From Arsukibacterium indicum (GTDB taxonomy: Bacteria; Pseudomonadota; Gammaproteobacteria; Enterobacterales; Alteromonadaceae): DNA of 64,000 nt. This document shows positions 7,144-13,728 of the stretch, piece after piece. Each line of letters begins with the position of its first letter. Positions within the stretch are counted from its first letter, which is position 1. The notes beneath the pieces were generated by a model. That model made no database searches and was not told the DNA's origin. It worked only from the letters and a program-made list of their open reading frames with translations. The DNA lies in contig NZ_JAHRID010000001.1 of the NCBI RefSeq assembly GCF_019100565.1, positions 496,001 through 560,000 of the forward strand. Reading direction: 5' to 3'. Position numbers and translations under genes: made by a program.

Positions 7144-8334
7144 CTAAATCTGCGCATCTTCCATTGGCGCTTGGCTGGCTGTCGTTAATCTCTCGATAAC
7201 CCATAGGTGATAGCGCTCTAACGCATCACTTTTTAATGCCATTGAATCAGCGTTGATATACACCAAATCAAGGCCTCTTTGCGCATGGTTCAGTAATCGT
7301 TCTGCTACCCAGTAATCAATGGCAAGCTCTGTCCAGCAACTTCTGGCAACCTTACGTAAGTCGTGTGCACTCCATTTGCGGCCAGATACTGACCTGACAA
7401 GCTTGTATGCCTCGCTCGATGAAATAGGCTGGTTACCGCCAAAAAGATAAGGGCCACTGGCTTGCTGCTTGTAATTGATAAGCACACTCTTTGCGTAACC
7501 AGTTAATGGCAAAATGTGTGTAACGCCGGTTTTAGTAATGCGGCCAGGGATAACAATTTGGCCTGCATCAAAGTCAATGTAGTTCCAGCGCAGCTGACGT
7601 GTCTCACCAATACGGGTAGCAAATAACAGCATTAAAAGCAGCAGGTGCTTAACCTTTTCCGGAAGTGCCATGATCTGCTGAACAATTCGTCCAACATCAC
7701 TTGTTTGCAGCTTTCCCTTTTTAGGCTCAATTCGCTTTTGCACATGATCACGAAACCGCATAGATGCCATTGGATTAACCGTGATCAAGCTTAATTCAGT
7801 TGCACTGGCAAAAACGCGCTTTAAAGTGGCGAAATACTGTTTAATTGTTGAGGTTCTAAGAGAGGCATTTTGCAGCGGTAGCATTAATCGTTCATCGATA
7901 GTAATTTTCTTTACATCACAAAGTAATATATTTTGCAGGCGTGGCATCAGGTGCTTTTTAATAGCGCTGGCAACACCTTTGCGGCGGCTTTGGCTTTTAA
8001 CCTGCTCTGCATCTAAGCGCGCCAAATACCAGTTGAGCATGTCACCAACGGTTTTAAATTCACTTATATGAAGTTTATCGCCATTACCAATACGGCTAAG
8101 AAGAACCGGCACTAACGCCATAGCATCCTTAGTCTTAAGCTCAGGCCAAGAACCAATCTTATCCCTCAACCGCTTACCATTTTCATAACGCACTAAGTAC
8201 CAGGTTGCTCTGGTTCGGCATGCATAAAACCTAAGCTGAACACGGCTGCGTAAATCACGCAGCTCTGTTACAGCCAGATCTTCCGCTAAATCTTTAATTG
8301 CTTTGTCGTTAATAGCCAAAGCCCTGATTGCCAT
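7144..8334 (-). CDS. Tyrosine recombinase / phage integrase
   Basis: A 396-residue site-specific recombinase. The catalytic residues are visible: R241 (FATRIGETRQLRW), H324-x2-R327 (SAHDLRKVARSCW), H350 (LLNHAQRG) and the nucleophile Y359. The N-terminal arm-binding part contains an integrase-type segment (ATWYLVRYENGKRLRDKIGSWPEL). It would recombine attP with attB. Its start overlaps the stop of the gene upstream (TAATG), so it is a coupled member of the early replication operon rather than standing next to an attachment site, which is unusual. No other recombinase gene is seen in the window. Confidence 0.92.
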   Translation of the reverse strand: MAIRALAINDKAIKDLAEDLAVTELRDLRSRVQLRFYACRTRATWYLVRYENGKRLRDKIGSWPELKTKDAMALVPVLLSRIGNGDKLHISEFKTVGDMLNWYLARLDAEQVKSQSRRKGVASAIKKHLMPRLQNILLCDVKKITIDERLMLPLQNASLRTSTIKQYFATLKRVFASATELSLITVNPMASMRFRDHVQKRIEPKKGKLQTSDVGRIVQQIMALPEKVKHLLLLMLLFATRIGETRQLRWNYIDFDAGQIVIPGRITKTGVTHILPLTGYAKSVLINYKQQASGPYLFGGNQPISSSEAYKLVRSVSGRKWSAHDLRKVARSCWTELAIDYWVAERLLNHAQRGLDLVYINADSMALKSDALERYHLWVIERLTTASQAPMEDAQI

Positions 8335-8552
8335 TAAACATGCACCTCAGTGTTCAGATTTATATGGTCAACCACGTTGTGGTAATCCATTACAGTGATG
8401 ATGGTCGACAACAACTTATCCGCCATTTCATCAGAAAACGTAAACGGGGCTTTATCACCATCAGCAGGAACTGGAAGCAATGCCGCCCGTGCTGCTGCCA
8501 GTTCTTTTAATGCCGCTTTCAAGCGGCGTTGGTATTCGTCTTTATTCGCCAT
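8334..8552 (-). CDS. Small phage protein between DnaC-like and integrase genes
   Basis: A 72-residue protein, mostly helical: a charged N-terminal helix (KDEYQRRLKAALKELAAARAAL), a Pro/Asp linker and a second helix (DEMADKLLSTIITVMDYHNVV). Its start overlaps the DnaC-like stop (TAATG) and its stop overlaps the integrase start. The family is not recognised. It might be a recombination directionality or replication accessory factor, but nothing in the sequence shows this. Confidence 0.6.
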   Translation of the reverse strand: MANKDEYQRRLKAALKELAAARAALLPVPADGDKAPFTFSDEMADKLLSTIITVMDYHNVVDHINLNTEVHV

Positions 8553-9349
8553 TAAGACACCACAACGCCACTGCTAACGCCGTCAAATGGCTTGCGCTGG
8601 CTATCACCACGGAACGCCAGCACCTTGCCGCCATCTTCCCGCAACCGGTCAACAACCCTTTCGCCAATGGCCTGCTTAACGCCTGTGATATCCAAATTGC
8701 TGATCAGGATGGTTGGCAGCATGTTCTGGTACCGGCCGTCGATAACATCAAAAATAAACAGCTTTTCGGTGTCGCTATCGAACTGCAGACCAACTTCATC
8801 CAGCACCAGTAAATCGATGTTGGAATAGTGCTTAATCAGCTTAATTTCGTTGGTTTCAGCGCCACGGCGCCAGGTGTCTTTAAGCTCACGGATCAAGTCA
8901 ATGAGCTTAATAATCCGGCAGCGCTTGCCCTTGCTAAGCAGCGCATTCACAGCAGCACAGGCCAGCATGGTTTTACCGGTACCCACACCACCACACATAA
9001 CGATATTGCCGCGGCCACCCTCGGCAATGTTGGCGGTAAAGTCCTGCACCACTTTCAGGTTGGCAGCCTGGTCTTTGTCGGCCGGAAAGTAATCTTCAAA
9101 CTTAACGGCGCAGTTGCGCAGGCTAACACCGGCATCCAGCCGCTGGCGGCGCAGCAGTTCAGCACTCTGGCGCTTCTGCTCGGCCTGTTCCTGCAACCTT
9201 GCTGCAGCGTTGGCATCGGCCACGCATTTCGGGCACTGGTCGTTCATCAGGTAACGGCCCATCATCTGGGTGTAGCGTGTTTCATACGTGCCGTGCTTAG
9301 CGCACTGCAGTTGTTCTGCCTGTTCTGGCATATTGCTTACAAAATTCAT
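8552..9349 (-). CDS. DnaC-like helicase loader
   Basis: A 265-residue AAA+ ATPase of the DnaC/IstB type. The Walker A motif GGVGTGKT is at about residues 120-127 and the Walker B motif LLVLDEVG at about 180-187. An N-terminal Cys pair set (QCAKHG and CPKC) looks like a zinc site. By analogy with lambda P and DnaC it would recruit the host DnaB helicase to the phage origin. It overlaps the initiator gene (ATGA at 9346-9349), the usual O-P style pairing. Confidence 0.88.
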   Translation of the reverse strand: MNFVSNMPEQAEQLQCAKHGTYETRYTQMMGRYLMNDQCPKCVADANAAARLQEQAEQKRQSAELLRRQRLDAGVSLRNCAVKFEDYFPADKDQAANLKVVQDFTANIAEGGRGNIVMCGGVGTGKTMLACAAVNALLSKGKRCRIIKLIDLIRELKDTWRRGAETNEIKLIKHYSNIDLLVLDEVGLQFDSDTEKLFIFDVIDGRYQNMLPTILISNLDITGVKQAIGERVVDRLREDGGKVLAFRGDSQRKPFDGVSSGVVVS

Positions 9350-10176
9350 AAAACCCCCGGCTGATAATTTTGATCTTCAAAGCTGTGCGGTTTACTAGTT
9401 CGCTTGCTGGGGCTTGCTCTGGCGTTAACCATCCATTCGTATTCGAACCCGGCCCAGCCCTTTTTGATGGCTAGTGCCAAACATTCATCAACGGTGAACC
9501 CAGCTTGAGACGCTAATTTCAGTTGGTCAGCAAACTGGTCAACAACGGTTTGTGTTACACGCATCTTTTTGTCTTTGCGCAGAGTTATCCAGTCTTTCAT
9601 TACCTGGTCACTTGGCATTGACGGCCATTTGCTGTAATCCAGATCCTTAGCCGCTTTTGCTCGTTCAGGTTTGGCAGCATCCGCTTCAGCGGTGCGAATA
9701 TCTTTTGAGGGATCAGGGATAAGGGAATCAGGAATCAGTAAGAGGGAATCAGCCGGAGCAGTTCCGTCTTGCTCTGGTATTAATCCAGATAAATCGCGAT
9801 TAATCGTGAGTGTTGTTAAATCAATAGCTTGGCGCATAGTTTCAGTGTATGGCGGTATATCACTGCCACCGGCCTTTTCATTCTTATGCGGGTTCTGGTG
9901 TTTCTCAAAATTAGGTATGTTTAGCAGAACTTTATCGCCGTCCGAGTAGAACCGTATAAATCCAGATTTATCCAGATTAATCGCGAGTTGTTTAATATCG
10001 CACTCGTCATACGGTAAAAGCTGTGCCTTTATCTTACCGGCACGCCATTCCAGTTCGCCCTTATAGTCTGCCAGGGTCCACAGGCCAATAAACAACAGGC
10101 GGCCTAATGGGCAGTTGCGTTCTGCCAGATCATCATTCAGGAATAACGCTGGCTTAATATTTCTTGATCTGGCCAT
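9346..10176 (-). CDS. Phage replication initiator (lambda O-like role)
   Basis: A 276-residue protein whose N-terminus (RNIKPALFLNDDLAERN... LGRLLFIGLWTLADYKG) is the recognisable winged-helix start of a common phage replication protein. The middle is a low-complexity linker encoded by repeated DNA, and the C-terminus (MKDWITLRKDKKMRVTQTVVDQFADQLKLA) resembles the domain that contacts the helicase loader. It lies just upstream of the DnaC-like gene. Repeats inside the gene suggest the phage origin is internal, as in lambda O. The start at 10,176 is preceded by a coupled 14-codon reading frame. Confidence 0.78.
   Translation of the reverse strand: MARSRNIKPALFLNDDLAERNCPLGRLLFIGLWTLADYKGELEWRAGKIKAQLLPYDECDIKQLAINLDKSGFIRFYSDGDKVLLNIPNFEKHQNPHKNEKAGGSDIPPYTETMRQAIDLTTLTINRDLSGLIPEQDGTAPADSLLLIPDSLIPDPSKDIRTAEADAAKPERAKAAKDLDYSKWPSMPSDQVMKDWITLRKDKKMRVTQTVVDQFADQLKLASQAGFTVDECLALAIKKGWAGFEYEWMVNARASPSKRTSKPHSFEDQNYQPGVL
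9707..9752 (-). repeat. Iteron-like direct repeats inside the initiator gene
   Basis: Four nearly identical units containing GGGATCAG or GGAATCAG on the + strand (CTGATTCC on the - strand) lie within 46 bases, coding for a repeated SLIPD-like linker. Their place in the middle of an initiator gene is that of the lambda origin iterons. Origin function is inferred. Confidence 0.45.
9781..9988 (-). repeat. Pair of 31-base imperfect repeats inside the initiator gene
   Basis: Segments at 9781-9811 and 9958-9988 agree at 25 of 31 positions, sharing AATCCAGAT, then GATTAATCG and GAGT. They encode similar short peptides (INRDLSGLI and INLDKSGFI), so a protein-level origin cannot be excluded, but they may also be part of a replication origin. 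Confidence 0.4.
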
Positions 10177-10177
10177 A

Positions 10178-10222
10178 CTAATTCCTGTTGCTGACTGGCT
10201 GGTTATTGTTTAAACTTTTCAT
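10178..10222 (-). CDS. 14-residue leader peptide upstream of initiator
   Basis: A short frame, MKSLNNNQPVSNRN, with an AGGAG ribosome site nine bases before its ATG. It stops one base before the initiator ATG (TAG T ATG), so ribosomes could reinitiate. It may couple or limit initiator synthesis. The good ribosome site and placement are the only evidence. Confidence 0.35.
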   Translation of the reverse strand: MKSLNNNQPVSNRN

Positions 10223-10254
10223 CGGTGATTAACTCCTATCAGTTGGTTACCGCG

Positions 10255-10284
10255 GCCCGCTCTGATACAGCGGGCTTTTCTTTA
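10255..10284 (+). terminator. Intrinsic terminator-like hairpin, + strand
   Basis: Stem GCCCGC (10255-10260) with GCGGGC (10270-10275), followed by TTTTCTTTA on the + strand. It would stop rightward antisense transcription coming from the initiator gene. On the - strand the same hairpin has no T-run and would lie in the leader of the initiator message. Confidence 0.5.
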
Positions 10285-10300
10285 TCTAAAAGGGGCTTTT

Positions 10301-10531
10301 ATGTATAAATACCGACTGCATTACCTTCGGGATAATCAAGACAGCAACATAAAAAACTACCGTTCAGATACTCCTGTTAATGCCGGCGATGTAATAGAGC
10401 CCGGCGATGGAAATTATTACTACGTTATAAGTCACCAAGCGCTAAAGACAGGTATTCGTCTAACTCTGTCGAAATCCGCTGAATCGCCTCAGGAGGCAAT
10501 ACTTTTAGCAACTCAATATGGAGACGCGTAA
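10301..10531 (+). CDS. Small conserved-looking protein, opposite to the early operon
   Basis: A 76-residue protein with a strong AAAAGGGG ribosome site. It has a beta-rich pattern (MYKYRLHYLRDN, GDVIEPGDGNYYYVISHQ, GIRLTLSKSAESPQEAILLA) that reads like a genuine small domain, but the family is not recognised. It is encoded against the direction of the early operon, right after a + strand terminator, and its 3' end overlaps the end of the opposing gene by about 107 bases. Expression from the + strand would need its own promoter. Confidence 0.5.
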   Translation: MYKYRLHYLRDNQDSNIKNYRSDTPVNAGDVIEPGDGNYYYVISHQALKTGIRLTLSKSAESPQEAILLATQYGDA

Positions 10532-10730
10532 GCAATTGGGCCGCCACGTTCTCCACGTCATTTTCGGTAAATTCCTTATAAGGAAACATCAACGGTTTTT
10601 TTGTTGAAATCCCAGCCGCAAGAGCACCTCTTGCCGAGATGTAAGCCGCACAAGATAACCTCCTATCCAAGGACGGTGCTTCTGGTAGCGGGTTTAATAC
10701 TTTTATTTTTTGGTTAATTAAATTTTTCAT
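10425..10730 (-). CDS. Early-operon protein of unknown function
   Basis: A 101-residue protein starting at the ATG at 10,730 with a GGAG ribosome site seven bases upstream; longer in-frame starts at 10,742 or 10,823 lack one. It begins MKNLINQKIKVLNPLPEAP and ends in a helical part (VAAQLLTRLHIELLKVLPPEAIQRISTELDEYL). It lies directly downstream of the structured gap and upstream of the initiator. Its 3' end overlaps a convergent gene. No family is recognised. Confidence 0.5.
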   Translation of the reverse strand: MKNLINQKIKVLNPLPEAPSLDRRLSCAAYISARGALAAGISTKKPLMFPYKEFTENDVENVAAQLLTRLHIELLKVLPPEAIQRISTELDEYLSLALGDL

Positions 10731-11113
10731 TGTTAACTCCATAAATAAGTCTGCAGCGGCCGGTTCGCTAACTCCGGCTACCCCGTCGGGTGTGCGCTTA
10801 CACGTCAGGGCAAATTGGCCCATCCGGTCAGCTTCATGCCAACCAACGCAACTTAACTAGTACGACACGCTTTCACGCTTATCACACTGCCTGGCTACAG
10901 GCTTCACTGCATTCGGCTGCTGACTGTTGCGCCCCACCAAGACCCTGTGGGCAATCAGCATGCGAATAAAGCCCTGCTTACCATCTTACAGGGACGCTCT
11001 ATTGGCGCCGGGTGCAGCGATTCACGCTGATAAGCACTATCAAATTTGCCTACCATTCAACCGGATAGTGCTCCAGTATTAGGATTCCCGAAGGGCGGCT
11101 CTCAGGTATTCGT

Positions 11114-11136
11114 TGCCACTTAACCCAGTGGCCGGG
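11114..11136. repeat. 23-base repeat, copy 1 (hairpin GCCACT-N6-AGTGGC)
   Basis: Identical over 23 bases to 11292-11314. Each copy holds a 6-bp hairpin, GCCACT with AGTGGC, around the six-base loop TAACCC (GGGUUA on the - strand), followed by CGGG. Identical hairpins in a non-coding gap point to function at RNA level or to a protein-binding site. Confidence 0.7.
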
Positions 11137-11291
11137 CTGAACCCTCAAAAGGGCGCAGGCCTTATTTGGGTTCGTATACTTTCCTGCGCTGCTTTTCACT
11201 TCATCATTGCGGCTAACTTATGAATTAACGGCTTGCCACACCGAACTACGCGCTGCCAATGGCCTGCTCCGCGCTAAGTTTCATTCAGAGC

Positions 11292-11314
11292 TGCCACTTA
11301 ACCCAGTGGCCGGG
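11292..11314. repeat. 23-base repeat, copy 2
   Basis: Second exact copy of the repeat at 11114-11136, 178 bases away. The sequence around the two copies differs, so this is a conserved short element and not a long duplication. Confidence 0.7.
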
Positions 11315-11448
11315 ACACATTGCAGCACCCATGCTGCTTATCTGCGCTTTACTGCAGCGCATTGATCTGGAGCCCCGCTTGGTACAATTGGTTGGGGGTG
11401 GGCTTTCCACAGGAGCGCCAGATCAATAAACTGCAGCCGCCGAAGCGG

Positions 11449-11667
11449 CTATAAATACCCCATAAATTCACTAAACCAGCCCCAGGCGGCCAGCGCTAAA
11501 AACGGGAAGTAGCAATAAAAGAAAATAACGATGGTTTTGGTAACGGTATTAACCAGGCGCATGGCAAAACCCGATTGCATCCGGCGGCTGCCGGTAAACT
11601 TACCGGACAAGAAGAACGCCCATGCCAGGGCAATTAAAGCGGCTTGCGTGTAAGTAAGTTCAATCAT
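11449..11667 (-). CDS. Small membrane protein, unknown
   Basis: A 72-residue protein with two hydrophobic segments, ALIALAWAFFLSGKF and IVIFFYCYFPFLALAAWGWF, separated by a basic loop with RRMQSGFAMRLV. It starts two bases after the CII-like stop and is part of the same message. Its stop codon lies in the base of the C(UUCG)G hairpin that begins the structured gap. No family is recognised. Such small membrane proteins in early operons can affect superinfection or cell division, but nothing shows it here. Confidence 0.65.
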   Translation of the reverse strand: MIELTYTQAALIALAWAFFLSGKFTGSRRMQSGFAMRLVNTVTKTIVIFFYCYFPFLALAAWGWFSEFMGYL

Positions 11668-11669
11668 GC

Positions 11670-12176
11670 TCAGGCCTTACTTATTACAGTGCTGGTATGG
11701 CGCGGTAGGTCACGAACCTGACCATGCACCACCGTTTTAAGTGCCAGCGCTTCTGTAACCGTGGTCATTATCCGGGCTTTAATTCGCTCAAACTCCATTG
11801 GGTCAATTACCCCATCTTCCCGTGCGCGGCGTAATTCAGCCATGGCGCTGCCCAGTTCCTCGCTTACCCGCATCAACTGGTCGCTCAGTTCTTCGTCACA
11901 GCAAACCGCCTCTGGCAGCTTTACAAATACCCCACCCCGCAAGTGCGACCAGGCGTCTAAAATGCCGTTGTCGTCTGCCAGTTCGGTAATGGCCACTGCT
12001 TCACCCAGGGTAAGTTTGTGAAACTCCTGATCCGGGTTCAGCTTGTTACCCAGCACATTAGGGCTAACACCAAGCTTTCGCGCTAAGTCGCTAACGTTAT
12101 GGCGTTTGCCCAGCATATAAGCCGCATCCTGCGGGCACTGTGGAATGGTATTTTGCTTTAACGTGTTATTGCTCAT
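11670..12176 (-). CDS. Phage regulatory CII-family protein
   Basis: A 168-residue regulator. The N-terminal half, AAYMLGKRHNVSDLARKLGVSPNVLGNKLNPDQE... LTLGEAVAIT, is the helix-turn-helix pattern of the phage CII/CP76 regulatory family. The C-terminal half is a long charged helix (LMRVSEELGSAMAELRRAREDG). The ATG at 12,176 follows an AAGGA ribosome site. It sits just after the Cro-like gene, where lambda has cII, and probably helps decide lysogeny by activating repressor or integrase transcription. Confidence 0.8.
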   Translation of the reverse strand: MSNNTLKQNTIPQCPQDAAYMLGKRHNVSDLARKLGVSPNVLGNKLNPDQEFHKLTLGEAVAITELADDNGILDAWSHLRGGVFVKLPEAVCCDEELSDQLMRVSEELGSAMAELRRAREDGVIDPMEFERIKARIMTTVTEALALKTVVHGQVRDLPRHTSTVISKA

Positions 12177-12183
12177 GGGGCTG

Positions 12184-12444
12184 CTATCCTTTATCAACGT
12201 TATTTTTACTGCATAAAAGGATTTGAGATGCTGAGTATCTACCACCTGTTGCATCAGCCAGTTTCTGGGCGTACTCGGTCTCGCCTGTGTAATCAGTTCG
12301 CGGTAACCGGCCAGCTGAAAGCCACTTGTAAACCGCCCTTACACTTACATCACAGGCTTTTGCTGCGCCACGTACTTTGTCCGGCACGCAATCAACAATC
12401 ACCCCCAAGCTGTTCGGTAAGTCACTTTGCACATGGTTTTGCAT
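12184..12444 (-). CDS. Cro-like helix-turn-helix regulator
   Basis: An 86-residue DNA-binding protein of the Cro/YdaS type: KVRGAAKACDVSVRAVYKWLSAGRLPRTDYTGE, with a second helical part. It is divergent from the repressor gene and is the first gene of the leftward early operon, driven by a promoter that overlaps an operator palindrome at 12,465-12,483. It is expected to compete with the repressor for the same sites and to favour lytic growth. Confidence 0.8.
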   Translation of the reverse strand: MQNHVQSDLPNSLGVIVDCVPDKVRGAAKACDVSVRAVYKWLSAGRLPRTDYTGETEYAQKLADATGGRYSASQILLCSKNNVDKG

Positions 12445-12464
12445 CAGTTCTTCTCATACCCTTT

Positions 12465-12483
12465 AATGTACTTTTGGTACATT
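12465..12483. promoter_or_regulatory. Operator palindrome (oR-like)
   Basis: A 19-base site AATGTAC-TTTTG-GTACATT with perfect 7-base arms. It covers the start region of the predicted cro promoter. Related sites occur at 14,767, 14,791 and 14,820 on the far side of the immunity block, so this is the likely target of the repressor and the Cro-like protein. Confidence 0.75.
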
Positions 12484-12509
12484 TTAAGTATGAACTGACT
12501 TTTCTGCAA
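12481..12509 (-). promoter_or_regulatory. Predicted promoter of the cro operon (pR-like)
   Basis: On the - strand, -35 TTGCAG (12,504-12,509), 17-base spacer and -10 TAAAAT (12,481-12,486). The operator palindrome overlaps the -10 and start point, so bound repressor would block it. Confidence 0.65.
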
Positions 12510-12552
12510 GTGAATTGCACAATGAATTATCAGTTCACAGTGAATTAGCATC

Positions 12553-12966
12553 TTGAAAGACTTCAGCGATCGTTTATTAAAAGCAGTGGAGAGGGCTGGA
12601 ATTAAGCGCCACGGCGCCGGCCAGTGGCTTGCTTCTTTCACTGATGTAACCGTCAAAGCCGCAAACAAATGGCTTAATGGTGAATCAGTTCCCCGGCGTG
12701 AGAAAGTTGAAAAAATTTCGGCGCATACAGGAGTTCGATCGGAATGGCTGCTATTTGGCAATGGTCAAATGACCAACCAGTATGCTCAAGCTGACATGGT
12801 TAATGAAGATATTCCCGCGTCGTTGGAAGCACTACTAACTAAGGCTACGCCCCGATCGCAAATTGAATTGGAAAAAATCGCAGAAGCGGCCGCGCAAGGC
12901 AGGCTTACAGAAGACGACATAAAACTGCTGAAAGCGATAGCAGACAGACTGGCCAAAAAGGATTAG
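12553..12966 (+). CDS. Phage repressor, CI-type HTH without peptidase domain
   Basis: A 137-residue protein divergent from cro. The N-terminal half is a CI-type DNA-binding domain (WLASFTDVTVKAANKWLNGESVPRREKVEKISAHTGVRSEWLLFG). The C-terminal half is a short helical segment (LTKATPRSQIELEKIAEAAAQGRLTEDDIKLLKAI) with no S24 autopeptidase domain. It starts at TTG 12,553; an in-frame stop at 12,541 excludes longer forms, and no strong ribosome site precedes it, suggesting weak translation. It should keep the prophage silent, but RecA-stimulated self-cleavage is not available to it. The HipA-like gene follows after three bases. Confidence 0.82.
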   Translation: MKDFSDRLLKAVERAGIKRHGAGQWLASFTDVTVKAANKWLNGESVPRREKVEKISAHTGVRSEWLLFGNGQMTNQYAQADMVNEDIPASLEALLTKATPRSQIELEKIAEAAAQGRLTEDDIKLLKAIADRLAKKD

Positions 12967-12969
12967 CCT

Positions 12970-13728
12970 TTGTTGCAAATAGGTTTTGCTACACTTTATA
13001 CAACCCCCAGAAAAATAACTAACTTGGGTAATATATGCCCCCTTTGGTTAGGTGACGCTGTTACCAATAATGGTGACGCCAGGCTTTATCTTAAAGAAGT
13101 CACATACCAGGAATTAATTGCAGAATGCCTATGCACCACTGTTGGCTCTGTGATTGGCTTGCCCGTTTTACAAACTTATGTAGTTAGGGATCCGCAAAAC
13201 CTGCTAAATGCTAAATACCTACTTGGTAGTGAAGATGCAGAAATGCCATCCTTCAAAAGGCACCTATCGCTAGCGGACAAATCACAACAAAAAGAATTAT
13301 TAGCTGCGCTGGTAACATGGAGACAGTTGCATGAATCAGCAGTTTTTGATGAATGGATAGGCAACTCAGATAGAAACACTGGTAACTTTCTGTGGGATGG
13401 TGGCAACCAGTGGCACCTTATTGACCACGGCCGGGCGCTTTGGACAACCAGAACTGCAGATGACCCGGCAGAACCATTTCAAAATATATTGGCAGACATT
13501 ATTAAAGGCATATATCAGGAAATTGGCATAGCCCAGCTTAAGAAAACAATGGTTGGTGAATTGGTAAAGTATCAGGAAGTTGATACTACCAAAGTACTAC
13601 TAGCATCACGCTGTTCCGAATTAGGTTGTGTTGCAGAAGCGCAAAGTAAGCTAATATCTCTGGTATCACGTATAAACTCAATGCCAGCCCTAATTGCCAG
13701 GCACAGTGACCAACAAGAGCTATTCTAA
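12970..13728 (+). CDS. HipA-like kinase (HipA_2 type), rex-position gene 1
   Basis: A 252-residue protein kinase-fold protein. Visible features are a beta-strand Lys (ARLYLKEV, K42) followed by a helix with an acidic residue (QELIAEC), then the signature FDEWIGNSDRNTGNFLW (D134, N136, N139) and LIDHGRAL (D152), matching catalytic and metal-binding motifs of HipA-like kinases. It lacks the N-terminal extension of HipA toxins. The TTG start at 12,970 lies three bases after the repressor stop with an AAAAGGA ribosome site, so it is made in lysogens with the repressor. It is coupled to the next gene (TAATG). The target is unknown; an exclusion or toxin role is inference. Confidence 0.75.
   Translation: MLQIGFATLYTTPRKITNLGNICPLWLGDAVTNNGDARLYLKEVTYQELIAECLCTTVGSVIGLPVLQTYVVRDPQNLLNAKYLLGSEDAEMPSFKRHLSLADKSQQKELLAALVTWRQLHESAVFDEWIGNSDRNTGNFLWDGGNQWHLIDHGRALWTTRTADDPAEPFQNILADIIKGIYQEIGIAQLKKTMVGELVKYQEVDTTKVLLASRCSELGCVAEAQSKLISLVSRINSMPALIARHSDQQELF

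Larger units (their letters stand above)
10755..11450 (-). ncRNA. Candidate large structured RNA in the prophage early operon
   Basis: About 700 bases with no convincing gene and many inverted repeats. They include a 10-bp perfect stem (11361-11370 with 11418-11427), a 9-bp stem (11033-11041 with 11064-11072), a 7-bp stem (11153-11159 with 11183-11189) that could form a pseudoknot with GAACCC/GGGTTC at 11139-11144 and 11168-11173, hairpins at 10889-10902, 11015-11029, 11322-11337 and 11343-11361, and two identical 23-base hairpin repeats. On the - strand the hairpin at 11435-11450 has a C(UUCG)G tetraloop, which favours transcription with the operon. Size and phage setting recall large ornate RNAs such as GOLLD and ROOL, but no family match is claimed. 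Confidence 0.45.

Noticed and set aside
12444-12761. 105-codon - strand frame across the operator and repressor
   Set aside because: It runs through the operator/promoter region and the repressor coding strand in antisense; no protein-like pattern.
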